From Fallopia convolvulus (taxonomy: Eukaryota > Streptophyta > Magnoliopsida > Caryophyllales > Polygonaceae), in assembly GCA_964016875.1 (NCBI GenBank), contig OZ024724.1, positions 48,548,438 through 48,612,437 of the forward strand: a stretch of 64,000 nucleotides of DNA, read 5' to 3'. Position 1 is the first letter of the stretch. Each line of letters starts with the position of its first letter. The position numbers and the translations under genes were made by a program. Shown here piece after piece: positions 40,888-51,980 of the stretch. The notes under the pieces are model-generated. The model made no database searches. It worked only from the letters and a program-made list of their open reading frames with translations, and was not told where the DNA came from.

Positions 40888-43794
40888 ATGGCGGTCGATG
40901 GCTACGCCGGTTTCATCTTCGGCAATCTGATAGCTCCTTTTCCCACTTCCGTCGTTGTAGGAGGACTCTTGCTTTTGCTGTACATTTTCGTCGTTAGGAG
41001 GTCGCCGTTCAATCGAGGGAATGTACCGACTGAACTCAAGCCTGTACCCAGTAAGTCAAGCATATTTTTTTTTTAGATTCATCCGGGGAGTTTACGATTG
41101 TTTCTTATTCTAGGTTCGGTTTTCGATCGACTGAGTTTGTTTTGTACAAAACCCTAATTTCAAGAGTGTAATTCTAGTTAATGTCAGGGAATTTTGCTAG
41201 CCAGGGGTTACAATCAGATGAATTAGTATCTTTCGTAGAACTTTGGTTTGAATTTTTGTTCCCTGCAGAGGTAGGTGGACGATTGCCTTTGCTTGGGAAT
41301 TTGCTGCAACTGAAGGAGAAGAAACCCTTCAAGACTTTCTGTCGTTGGGCAGAGATTTATGGGCCTATTTACTCCATCCAACTCGGGTCTTCTCATGCCA
41401 TTGTCCTCAATTCAACTGATGTTGCCAAAGAGGTCTCTCTCTTTTGCTAATATATATTCTGCTCTTCTTATGTTTCGTGGATATGTTCATCAAACTATTC
41501 AGCTTCCACGTTGGAGACATCCTAACTGAATTAATTAAAAAATACCCATGGTTGTATAGTTTAATTGAAATAGTACTCTCCCTTATAAGTTATAATATGT
41601 CTTGCCATGTCAAAGGGGAAGAACTATATAAGGGGTGGGTATTATTTTATTTGCTCTTTCTTTTTAATGGTCAGTCTTGTACTTGTTCATGGATTCTATA
41701 TTATTTTCTCTTTGCCTTTTCTTCCAACCTTTGCTCTCTTTTGAAATATATTTGACTTGACCCAAATACAAAATTGAGGAACTTTATTCTTCAATGCCGT
41801 CAGTTCATTTGTTAAACTACTTCGCTGATCCTTGTAAGAATTTTGTTCAGGCGATGGTTACAAGATTCTCATCCATATCAACAAGGAAATTGTCAAAGGC
41901 ATTGACAATTCTTACTTACGACAAGTGCATGGTTGCAACAAGTGATTATAATGACTTCCACAAGATGGCTAAGCGACATATACTCAACAACCTCTTGGGA
42001 ACAAATGCTTTGGTAAACCTGTTCATTATTCCCCACTTGTTTTTTATTTTTTTTTGGTGCTAACATATCTGCTTGGCTTGCTTAATGCTTCTATTAACAC
42101 AATCCGTTCAGTTAGTTACTTGAGTCTTATATCTCATAAACTTGCAGAAGCGCAACAGATACCTTCGTGAAATCATGTTAGGTAATATCATGGATGGCCT
42201 TTCTGCCCACGTGAAGAGCGATCCTACTAAACCAGTAAACTTCAGAGACATATTTGAGTATGAACTCTTTGCCTTAGCTTTGAAACTAGTGAGTTCTCTT
42301 GTACTGGTTCTTACAGATTGTATAATGCCACCTCTTTCACTACACAGTGCAATTTACTTACAAGTGTGATTACATTGTGTAGGCAATCGGGCAAAATATC
42401 GAATCAATCCATGTGCCAGAGCTTGGGCGTACAATATCAAGGAAGGAAATATTTCATATCCTAGTACTAGATATGATGGAGGGTGCTATTGAAGTGGATT
42501 GGAGAGATTTCTTCCCGTATCTGAGTTGGGTTCCAAATAAGGTGGAAGCAAATATTAGAAACCTAGCTTCCCGTAGGGAAGCTGTGATGAAAGCCTTGAT
42601 TAAACAGCATAAGAGACAGACTGAACTGGGACAAGTAACCAATTCTTTATATCTTATAAAATAATTTATAGGATCGATCCTTAAAAGCAAAAGTAACTCA
42701 TACAGGTGTTTGTATTTACAGAAACTGGAAATCGAATGCCATCTTGATATGCTGCTATCAGAAGAAAACTCATTGACAGAACCACAAGTAGCTATGCTAC
42801 TATGGGAGCCAATCATAGAGAGCTCAGACACTACTTTAGTAACTACAGAGTGGGCTCTGTTTCAACTTGCCAAGGACCCTGAGAGACAGGTTAATCTTGC
42901 TCAATTCTAGAGTTATTATGGCTTTGTTGAAAGACCATTTTATAATGACATTTCTATTTATAATGTGGTGTTATGGTAAAAAGTTTTAACACTTTGGAAT
43001 TTATGTGGTGCTCATATAATTTTGCCCAAAAAGGACATTATTTGTAGAAAAAGTACTTGTTCTACCTAACATACTTGAAAACAAGTATTTATATTTGAAA
43101 ATTTGAGTATAAAGTGTTGTGTCAAACAATCTGTAAGCTGTAATTTTAATCTCATATTTCAATTAGACCTGTTATGACTTTTGGTCATGTAGAGTAAGCT
43201 CTATCAAGAACTTCAAATGGTCTGCGGTGATAAGAAAGTCACTGAAGAGGACCTTCCCAAGCTTCCTTATCTGGGTGCCGTTTTCCATGAAACTCTAAGA
43301 AAGCACAGCCCGGCTCCCGTTGTTCCCATTAGATACGTTCATGAAGACACCCAGATTGGAGGATATCACGTTCCTGCTGGAAGTGAGGTTGATGACTCAC
43401 TCACTCAACCATGTTAATTTACTTTCCACCGTTAAAAAAATGCTAAATAAATAGCTGAATGTCATCTTACTTGATGTTGCAGATAATTATAAATCTCTAC
43501 GGGTGCAATATGGACAAGAATCAGTGGGAGAATCCTGAAGAGTGGATCCCAGAGAGATTCCTGGGCGACAAATGTGATATGCTTGACTTGTTCAAGACTA
43601 TGGCCTTTGGAGCTGGGAAAAGGGTTTGCTCGGGATCGACTCTGGCGATGTTGATTGCTTGTGTATCAGTTGGCAGACTTGTGCAAGAGTTTGAATGGAG
43701 GCTAAGGGATGGAGAAGGAGGGGAAGTTGATACTCTTGGGTTGACCACTCGTAAGCTTCATCCTCTGCTTGCTCTCATAAAACCAAGAAACTAG
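40888..43794 (+). CDS. KO: ent-kaurene oxidase, cytochrome P450 CYP701A type
   Basis: Oxidises ent-kaurene stepwise to ent-kaurenoic acid in gibberellin synthesis; the family sits on the plastid/ER membrane. Eight exons join without frame errors: 40888-41050, 41269-41432, 41851-42012, 42148-42288, 42383-42634, 42722-42889, 43193-43387, 43483-43794 (518 aa, normal length). An N-terminal hydrophobic anchor lies at residues ~18-36. Then LPLLGNLLQLKEKKPFKTF, YGPIYSIQLGSS and RFSSISTRKLSKALTIL are typical of KO. The I-helix is EPIIESSDTTLVTTEW (D330, T331), the K-helix ETLR is at 383-386, and the haem loop is FGAGKRVCSG with Cys464. FGAG replaces the usual FGGG; otherwise it is intact. All introns have GT-AG ends. 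An in-frame GTG upstream is not a likely start. A duplicated CYP701A paralogue with another diterpene substrate is possible. Confidence 0.93.
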
Positions 43795-44812
43795 AAGTTG
43801 TTGCTGTGGAGATGGGTTTTTTCCGCTTGTATGCATGTTCTTAGACAGCTGAAAAAACTGTTTTTTTTTTATTTATTTATTTTAAATTTATGAATCTCTA
43901 AGGAGATTGTATTAGCAATACTATACTAGTATGCATCTGGTTCCTGATCAGATAAATGAGTGAGTTTAATATAATTATACTCAGTAAGTTGATTTATTAA
44001 GCTCACTTTTTAATCTATGCCCTTGATACGTATGCTCAATTAGAAGCTATTTTTCTAATACGGAGAAAACCTTGTAAAAATAAAAGTGTTGAGAAAATTC
44101 AAAATCAATTATCATCTGGATTCATCGTCTTCAAGCTGTTTAAGGAAATAATAGTATCTATACATGAGCATAGACATCATTATGAGTATTACATGTATCA
44201 AAAGTGCAATGGGATTCTGTTCTTGTCATCTAATTCGATGTATATAATAAGACAGTCGTATGGTTAATCCAATGAAAAGGCAAATGGTGGTGAGACATGA
44301 AGATGTGGGATGTTTTGTGGGTGCATTGACCAAACGGACAAGTCAGTGCAAAATTGGATCCCACCACCTTCACGCCTCCTACACGACTACATCCAACACA
44401 TGATGATGTCAAATCCTATGATTCAGCTCCTCAATCTGTATAGGAGAATCTCAGTAACTTGTTACTGTAAACAAACTACACACAAATAGCTCATCTCCGA
44501 AGTCTGATACAGCAGAGTTGGATTGACATAGGAAGTAGTAGTAGGGGAGTTGATGGTGCTGGGGAGTGATGGTACAGGCGATAATGTCGGCATGGGAAGC
44601 AACTCCGCTGTTTGTGGGAGGAAGTGGGCTCCATCTGCCCGTGCATCCCGGGACCCCACACTCCGATCTCCCTCCCCATCAATTCAAAACCCCCACACAA
44701 CGAGCAGCAAACTCAAACCTAAACTCATTCAAATTCAGTATTCTCATCCTCCCTCCCTCCCCTGTTCTTTCGTTTTGATCCTTATCCTTTGTAGGAGAGA
44801 CTAAATCGATCA
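43795..44812. other. Intergenic: KO 3' region and Dof promoter
   Basis: KO 3' UTR with A/T-rich possible poly(A) signals at about 43860-43910, then about 400 bases of A/T-rich spacer. From about 44530 the sequence becomes C/T-rich (CCTCCCTCCCC near 44755), probably the Dof promoter and leader. No TATA box is convincing. Confidence 0.5.
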
Positions 44813-45463
44813 ATGTCATCGGAGCTGGGCGATCGGAGGTTCGTGAAAGGCGGGATCGTGGGCGGGGTGGCGCCGGAGCCGGAGAACGTGCAATGCCCGC
44901 GGTGCGAGTCCACCAACACCAAATTCTGCTACTACAACAACTACAACCTCTCTCAGCCGCGCTACTTCTGCAAGGCCTGCCGCCGCTACTGGACACGTGG
45001 CGGCTCCCTCCGCAACATCCCCGTGGGCGGCGGCTCCCGCAAGAACTCCAAGCGCTCCCGCGTACCCGCCACCTCCCATCCGCCGCCGCCGCCTCAGCCC
45101 CCCGTGGTTCTTGATAATGCGCCCGTTTCGTTCGGAGCGGACGTCAACTTGAACGAGACGCTCCCGCCTACGGGGAGCTTGATTTCGCTGCTGGGCTCGC
45201 AATCACAGCAGGAGAATCCGTTCCTGGGCCTCGGCGGGTACGGGCTCGGGTCGGGCTTTGATGGGTTATCCGCGTTTGGGCCCGGGAACGATGGGGCAGG
45301 GGTCGTAGGTGGGTCGTCGCATGATCAGGAGCCGATGTCGGAATGCAGCACGTGGCAGGTGGGGGAATCGGACGGCGGAGATTGCTTCGGGTGGCCTGAG
45401 CTGGCCATGTCAACGCCCGGGACGACGGCGCGTATGGAACGGAGCTTTTGGCCCACTAATTAG
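44813..45463 (+). CDS. Dof zinc finger transcription factor, intronless, 216 aa
   Basis: Residues 25-80 are a complete Dof domain: C28-x2-C31-x21-C53-x2-C56 zinc ligands within CPRCESTNTKFCYYNNYNL and ACRRYWTRGGSLRNIPVGGG, then a basic KNSKRSR stretch acting as nuclear signal. Dof proteins bind AAAG cores in plant promoters. After the domain come a Pro-rich linker, a Gly/Ser-rich region and a Trp-containing tail (WPELAMSTPG) that may be the activation end. The coding sequence is strongly GC-biased compared with its flanks, common for Dof genes. Single exon; the ATG gives MSSELGDRRFVKGG. Which Dof subgroup it belongs to cannot be fixed by eye, so no symbol is given. Confidence 0.93.
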   Translation: MSSELGDRRFVKGGIVGGVAPEPENVQCPRCESTNTKFCYYNNYNLSQPRYFCKACRRYWTRGGSLRNIPVGGGSRKNSKRSRVPATSHPPPPPQPPVVLDNAPVSFGADVNLNETLPPTGSLISLLGSQSQQENPFLGLGGYGLGSGFDGLSAFGPGNDGAGVVGGSSHDQEPMSECSTWQVGESDGGDCFGWPELAMSTPGTTARMERSFWPTN

Positions 45464-46790
45464 TTTCATTCAGCAAATCAGAGCATGCATACTCTCTCCA
45501 GGAACAACAACAACACACTTGTAATTTGTTTTTGTATTTTTTCGGGTGTACTGTTTAATTACCTACTGTTTGGTTTGGCTGTTTTTCACTTTTGGATTTG
45601 TGGTGGACCACGTATAGGAGGTTCTATTCTCCTAGAATAGGACACTTAGTTTTGGGTGTTCTACAAGAAATGGTGTAAACTTTTCCAACATACCATCCCT
45701 TTTGTAATAATTGTTTGGTTTGACGGTGAAGTTGTTCTTTTCATGTGTGTTGGTTGACTTACACTTCGTTTGGGTGATATCCTTCAAATTCCTCCTTATT
45801 TGCATTATAAGTATACGACATTTATAGAAATTTATATGCATTAACAAAAACTTTGAGGCGATAGAGACTCGAAGTTGTGTAATTGATAATAAGAAGTGTA
45901 ACTCACTAACTCACCAACTTTTTATATATTAATCTAGTTAGTTCAATTTTTCGATTTTATTCTAAATGACGTAAAATCAAAAAGTACTATAAAGAAGCTC
46001 TAATTGAGCAACGCATAGCTAATCCCAAATCGATAAAATAACAAGCTAGGATTTGAGTTACGACCATTGTTTGCGGTGTGGAGATTGAGTTCCTTACGCC
46101 CCTCACAATACGGTACAAATAAATTTCTTTGGTGGTATACACAATTTACAAAATAAGCAAGAGTAATCCCACAAAGAACGATTTGCTCCAAAAAGTCATT
46201 CTTATTTCTCTTTTTCAATTCTTGCTATATTGTTCATCAAATTCACACTAATTCCTAACAATAATGTTACTCACTTTTGACTAGGCTCACATTGTTGTAT
46301 CTAAATGAAAAAGCATTGAGCATATATATACTTTGTAGTTACATAATTGACCAACATCATCGTATAAAGTTGTTGCACGTACGTACAATCATACGGAAAT
46401 GCATCGTATCTGCTTCGATCAGAATAACAATTAAGTGATGCATCTAAACAATCTATTTGTAATTTGCCCGGCCGCATGCAATATATCACGCACGCTTATC
46501 ATATGAAATCATCAATCATGATGATGGATTGGCTTTGCCTGACCGATCATCCACCAAAAGCACGCCATCACTGCGAATTTTATGATTCACACACCCCTTA
46601 TCCTTCGCGCATTCCAAATCATTCTTTGTAATGATTTTTGTTTGTCTTGATGTTCTGCTTATGTCAAAACACTACAGTATTAATAAACTATAATTTCATG
46701 CAGCTTCGAATTGTAACTTATCAAGGATATTAGTTTATATTGTATAGGCCGGATAGAATTTACATTTTTTTTTTTATCATTGTCACCCCA
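45464..46790. other. Intergenic, no gene
   Basis: Dof 3' region followed by A/T-rich sequence. No coding, RNA gene or clear repeat supported. Confidence 0.5.
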
Positions 46791-46794
46791 GTTC

Positions 46795-46970
46795 AGCAGA
46801 GAGCTTTGCTCAATTAAACGCTTACGTCTGGAGTTCGAGTCTCGCGAGGCCCCCTTTATTTTTGGGTGAGATCTGCTCTCCCAACAAGTTTATTTCTCCT
46901 CCATTGAGAATCGAACACTCGATCTCAACGAAGGGAAGCATAGCCCCTCCCACTACGCTCCATGCTCGTT
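46795..46970 (-). mobile_element. Possible tRNA-derived SINE remnant(s)
   Basis: On the minus strand 46970-46880 has A-box-like GAGCGTAGTGGGAG and B-box-like GTGTTCGATTCTC about 35 bases apart. On the plus strand GGAGTTCGAGTCTCGC at about 46832 is a second B-box-like sequence. It could be two head-to-head tRNA-like remnants. No functional tRNA can be folded convincingly. Confidence 0.35.
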
Positions 46971-47740
46971 GGTAGAATTTACATATACATAAGATATGTT
47001 TCTTACAAGATTATCTTAAGAAGATATCTTGCCCTCATATTTTTATATATATTGATTTATAGATGGGTTTGTTATAACGAGAATGATAAAGCGAAGAAAT
47101 ATTTAACGTGGTTTGTTAATAATGTGTTAGCTACATCTACATGTATGGGTGAATCCATGCCAAGTGGGGGCGGGCGGGGACGATTGGCGCCACATTTGGC
47201 TGGAGGAGCTAGAGTTGACATGGGTAGACCCGAGAGTGAAGAAATCTTTTGGAATTTCGCCCCTAGATGGCGGCCCATGGCAAGCCGAGTGGCGAAAGGC
47301 ATGGAAGGATGGAGGAGGAAGAGTCGAAGCTCCGACTTCGGAGAGTTTTGTGCATCTTTGTCGGCGATTTAATGGAGGAAGAAGACAAACCGGGTGAAGA
47401 TTGAAGGCGAAAATAAGACGACATCGTTTATACTGATTTCAAACTTATACACTTTTTTAAAATAAATTCTAAATATTAGCCCAAATTTGAGGGTTTCTAA
47501 ACTCTTGTTTCGTGAACTAGATGGTAAAGCGCACGAACTAGGTAAAGCGGCTTGCACCGACCGGCATGATACGATGGAAAAGAAATTAGTGGTAAGACTT
47601 CCATTGGGTCGAGCCAGAGAATCACATGTAACTAGATGCGTATGTTCGTTATTTTTTTATGTCAAACTATATTTAATATTGTGTACTACTTGATATTTAA
47701 ACTAGCTTGATTTGTCTGAGGTTAATATATTAAACCATTG
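46971..47740. other. Intergenic, no supportable gene
   Basis: A small less A/T-rich patch (47150-47395) is open in two frames but shows no known domain. It may be a gene or transposon relic. Confidence 0.4.
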
Positions 47741-49111
47741 ATATGTTTAAACTCCACCCATACTTTCGGAAAATCCTGGATTCGACCCATATAGATATAG
47801 GTTTTTAGTGCATGTTTTATTCCCGTTTTATGCATTTTTAGATAGAGTTTTGCTTTAAGTTGTAGTTTAAGTTTTATTTCGGTTTAGTTCGGAATCTACG
47901 CGTTTATGTGCTATATTGTAGGATGGGAGGTGAAGCATGGTTGGTGTGAGGCTAAGGATTGAACTGAAGAACGTGTGGATAGCATTAAAGAGAAGAACCG
48001 AAGGAAATCACAAACCAAGAGGAGTGCCAAACCGCGCCAGGAGGAGTGTGCCAGCGCCGATTGGATGAACTTACTATGGCTGAAGCGCGGGCATGACCAG
48101 GGAGAGCGCGACCGCGCTATGGGTGCCTTTGCCCGTGCTCCGGCGCGTTGATCCGACGCTAACTCGAGCTTTCGTGTTATCTTTGGGCCGACTTTATTAG
48201 TATTTTTGGATGTTTTTGATATTATATAAATACTTTTCATAAGGTTTCTTTGGAGATAGACTATTCTACTGCTTTTGCTCTTACGTTAATTTGAATTGGA
48301 GAACTTTTGGGAGACTAAACCTTAGTTTGCAATATTGAAGAGAAATCGAACTCTTGTAAGTTTAATTCTTCTTTAATGTCTTATTCTAGCTAAATTTCCC
48401 ATGTCCAACTAGTTAGTTGAAATTATATGCATGATTGTTTGTGAGATTTGAATTATTTCGGTTTACCTTGACTTGATTGAATCTCTCTGTGCTTGATTGA
48501 TTAAAATTTAATAGCTTGATCACCTATTCTATTTCTAGGTTGAATTACAACTGGAATAATTAAATAGACGGTGGAATTTGATTATTCATGGATGAATCCT
48601 TTGATTAAACTTATAGACGGTGGAATAAGGTTAATCAAAGGCGGAGATTTAATCACAAAACTTCATGAATAGACGGTGGAATTCATGAATTATGTTTCTA
48701 TTGAATGCTTTAAAATATAGAAGGTTTTCTAGGTTAATTGATTAAAAGGTTGTTAAAGACGATGTATATTAATAACCACCTTAAGCATGAATTTCATAAA
48801 TTCACAATAGATTAGTCAAGGGAAATCGTAATAAGAATAATCAAGGATCAAAACTCATGTATGCAATGGATACGAAACTAGCTGAATGTTTTTCTCTATA
48901 TTTGAATTACTAATCGTTTTATTTGCTTTGCTTTATTTATTTAGATAAATTGTTTGAAATCATAAAAACCCTCTTTTCGCTTAAGTGATATTATTTAAAT
49001 ACAAATAATCTGAGTCCTTGTGGGTTCGACCCTTGGCTCTACTATATTTAGGTTCGGAAGTTAGGATATTTCTTTGACAGTGCTTTTACAACGACATAAA
49101 AGTGCTCGTCA
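47740..49111 (+). repeat. 5' LTR of the second Athila element
   Basis: The inner end is TCA at 49111, just before the PBS. A TATA box (TATATAAATACTT) at about 48225 is the likely LTR promoter. The motif AGACGGTGGAAT recurs at about 48566, 48613 and 48672, analogous to the repeated motif of the first element's LTR. The outer border near 47740 (a TGATATG) is a guess. Confidence 0.6.
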
Positions 49112-49115
49112 AATT

Positions 49116-49133
49116 TGGCGCCGTTGTCGGGGA
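49116..49133 (+). other. Primer binding site, tRNA-Asp
   Basis: TGGCGCCGTTGTCGGGGA, one base off the canonical Athila PBS TGGCGCCGTTGCCGGGGA. Confidence 0.9.
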
Positions 49134-49271
49134 TTCGACTAATTATTGGTGTTTATTTAGTGTTACTTTTTATTTATTTTTTGGGGTGTGAACCACTTGC
49201 ATGGTTCATACCCATCCTACTAATCCATCTCTTGTTGCATTTGATTCAAATATCGAAAAACATTCTCTAGG

Positions 49272-50656
49272 TTGCGCAGGCAAGCTCGTGATTTTTCTCG
49301 TGAACTACCGTTCAACCTGGATTCTTCCACATCTGATTCTAAAACTAAAAGCATTCCTGAAATTGCGGAGATGGCTCAACAGACACTGAGACAGTTGACT
49401 ACACCTGATTTGGCCCAACAACCATTAACGGTGAAGCTACATGAGCTCCCTGACGGTGTCCAATTTCAATTGAAATCTGGGTTGATTCACCTCCTCCCTC
49501 AATTCTATGGGAAGGCGGGTCAGGATCCCAATAAACATCTGGCTGAATTTCATGCTGTCTGCTCTAGCATGAAATCGAAGGACGTCACCGATGATCAAAT
49601 CAAGATGAGAGCTTTCTCTTATTCTTTGAAAGAGGGAGCTAGTGATTGGCTCTATTACTTGGCTCCTGGCAGTATTGAGACTTGGGAGCAATTGAAGAAG
49701 GTTTTTCTTGAGAAATATTTTCCTGCCAGAAAGCTTTTAAGTCTGAAGAAGAACATTAGCAACATTGAACATCTCCCGAACGAATCATTGTATGAGTATT
49801 ATACTATTATGAGAGGTTCAAGAAGTTAATCTCAAGCTGCCCTTATCATGGTTATTCTAAGATGGATCTTGTTATGTACCTCCATGAAGGCTTATTGGAT
49901 GAAGAACGCCGACATGTTAATGATGCTTGTGGAGGAAACATCTTGAATAAGACTCCTGCTGAAGCTTTTGAGCTTTTCCGTGAATTATCTAAAGGCTCCC
50001 ATCAATTCAGCAAAAGAGCTACAATGAGGGCTGCCCATTCTATCGATGCTACAACTTTACATGAGGAGGTAAATGAGTTGAAGACAATGTTCAGGCAATT
50101 CATGTTAGGAGGACAACAACAAGTCAATCCTTGCGGTTTTTGCTCCGACATTACTCACAAGACAGATGCTTGTCCTACTCTTCATACTCAAGAGGAAGAA
50201 GTGAATGCGCTTGGAGGCTATGGGCCAAAAAGGCCAGTATATGATCCTTATTCGACCACATACAATCCGGGCTGGAGGGATCATAAAAATTTGAGGTATC
50301 GAAATCAAAATCACCAATATGCACCTCCAAACGGTCCTCCGGGTTTTATACCTCACCTTCAACCTCAGCCTCAAGCTGCGAATCAAGGCCCGTCCTTATC
50401 CACGGATGAAATGATCCGCACTCTTGCCCAAAGTATGACTACTATGCATCAATCTATGGGGCAATTTCAGCAAGAGACCAAGTCAAGCATCGCCAACTTG
50501 GATAATCAAATGAGCCAACATGCAAAGGCAATGAGCAAACTTGAAGGTAAAGATTTCAACAGATTACCTTCTCAAACGGAACTCAATCCTAAACAGCATG
50601 TGAATGCAATCTCGCTCCGTAGTGGTAAAGTGTTGGAAAAGAAAGCCGAAAAGTAG
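49272..50656 (+). pseudogene. Athila gag, one frameshift
   Basis: First frame to about 49829: LLPQFYGKAGQDPNKHLAEF, FSYSLKEGASDWLYYLAPGS, FLEKYFPARKLLSLKKNI. It then shifts to the frame carrying CPYHGYSKMDLVMYLHEGL (49840-49890), a zinc knuckle C-x2-C-x4-H-x4-C (CGFCSDITHKTDAC, about 50140), a Gln/Pro-rich segment and a coiled coil, ending at 50656 after AISLRSGKVLEKK. One frameshift separates two otherwise open halves. Confidence 0.9.
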
Positions 50657-50701
50657 TCAACTTTGCATGAGGAAGAAGACAAGGAGGATTAAATTTCGGA
50701 A

Positions 50702-51565
50702 TTGGTACAGGTGAACGGCCGCGGTCAAGATGGCCAAAGGGACCCCGCGCCATCGAGCCCCAAGCTGTGCTCAGCCCCCAGAAACTCGGGCATGCTGAGG
50801 GCGGACGACGAAGAAGGGAGCACGACCGCGTCCCCGACTGTCCAAACCGCGCCTAAGGGTTTGTACGAGGACTCATCTACTCCTTCGACCTCGGCTCTCA
50901 AACCTCTTCCACCATTTCCCGATGCATTAAAGGAAACCCGTATGATCGAGAATGACAATGAGATCTTCGGGACGTTTAGCAATTGCAAGGTGAACATTCC
51001 ACTTCTCAAGCTTATCAAGAGCATTCCTCACTATGCTAAATTCTTGAAGGAGCTATGCACGGTCAAGCGGAATCAAAAGCCTAAAGGGAAGCAAAAGATC
51101 AAGGTTAGAGAGCAAATATCAGTGGTCTTCCAAAGACGAATGCCAAAGAAATGTGAAGACCTAGGTATATTCACTATTCCTTGCATCATAGGTGAAACTA
51201 AGTTTGATAAGGCTATGCTAGACTTTGTTGCTTCTATAAATCAGCTGCCTTATTCAATTTACAAATCTGTTGAGCTTGGTCCATTATGTGCAACGGGTGT
51301 AGTAATTCAATTGGTCGATGGATCCAATGTTTACCCAAAGGGGATTGTAGAAGATGTAATTGTCATGGTTGATATGTTGATCTTTCCCGGTGATTTCTAT
51401 GTACTTGATATGGAACATGAAAAGCATGCAACTCCAATTCTCTTAGGTAGACCACTCTTTAAAACGGCAAATACGAAAATTGATGTGCGTAGTGGCTCAT
51501 TAACTATGGAGTTTTATGGGGAAAGGGTTGAGTATAACATCTCTGATGCCATGAAATTTTCCTAA
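50702..51565 (+). CDS. Athila protease region with linker
   Basis: 287 codons. The first ~70 residues are low-complexity and include GC-rich repeat copies. The rest matches Athila linker and protease: LLKLIKSIPHYAKFLKEL, EDLGIFTIPCIIG, FDKAMLDFVASINQLP, QLVDGSNVYPKGIVEDV, ILLGRPLFKTANTKIDVRSG. The active-site motif reads DFVASIN rather than DLGASIN, so two conserved residues near the catalytic Asp are changed and activity is doubtful. Confidence 0.85.
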   Translation: MVQVNGRGQDGQRDPAPSSPKLCSAPRNSGMLRADDEEGSTTASPTVQTAPKGLYEDSSTPSTSALKPLPPFPDALKETRMIENDNEIFGTFSNCKVNIPLLKLIKSIPHYAKFLKELCTVKRNQKPKGKQKIKVREQISVVFQRRMPKKCEDLGIFTIPCIIGETKFDKAMLDFVASINQLPYSIYKSVELGPLCATGVVIQLVDGSNVYPKGIVEDVIVMVDMLIFPGDFYVLDMEHEKHATPILLGRPLFKTANTKIDVRSGSLTMEFYGERVEYNISDAMKFS

Positions 51566-51644
51566 AATAACAATTCTTTATGCTATATTAATGTTTTAGA
51601 TACACTTGTCCCGGTTTTCTTTGATGTGAATAAGTCATGATGGA

Positions 51645-51980
51645 TTGAAATCGTCTCTTGAGAATCCTGTAGTTAATGAAGATAAAGTGGATTGTATGTT
51701 ATACGCTGACATGAAGAGAGTTGTAGCTAAGTTGAACGCTCATTATGAGCGATCAAACTTGCTACCGGGCTTTAAGCCCATGCCACTAACATTGCCAACC
51801 AAGAAGATTACTTCTTTTGTTTTGCAGGGTCCTAATGTCCAAGAAATCACCGAGCCACTTTAGTCCGCCTTTCTAGATGATGGATCCACTCATTCAATTC
51901 AAAAAGTGAATGGACAACGCTTGAAACCGTATTTTGAAGAATTTAGCAATGCTATTCTTGAAGAGACGATTTTGGACGAG
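51645..51980 (+). pseudogene. Fused remnant: pre-RT linker joined to integrase C-terminus
   Basis: LPTKKITSFVLQGPNVQEI (to about 51862) is the linker that precedes RT in Athila. Directly afterwards VNGQRLKPYFEEF (about 51906-51945) matches the very end of integrase. About 3-4 kb of pol that should lie between is absent, so a deletion junction falls at roughly 51862-51890. Confidence 0.7.

Noticed and set aside
40685..40930. Alternative KO start in an upstream frame or at the in-frame GTG 40867
   Set aside because: The upstream ATG is in another frame and GTG is not a normal plant start; ATG 40888 gives a proper membrane anchor.
46795..46970. Functional tRNA gene
   Set aside because: B-box-like sequences are present but no full cloverleaf with anticodon arm can be drawn; a SINE remnant is likelier.
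47150..47395. Host gene in the less A/T-rich patch
   Set aside because: Two overlapping open frames, neither with a known domain or a proper start context.
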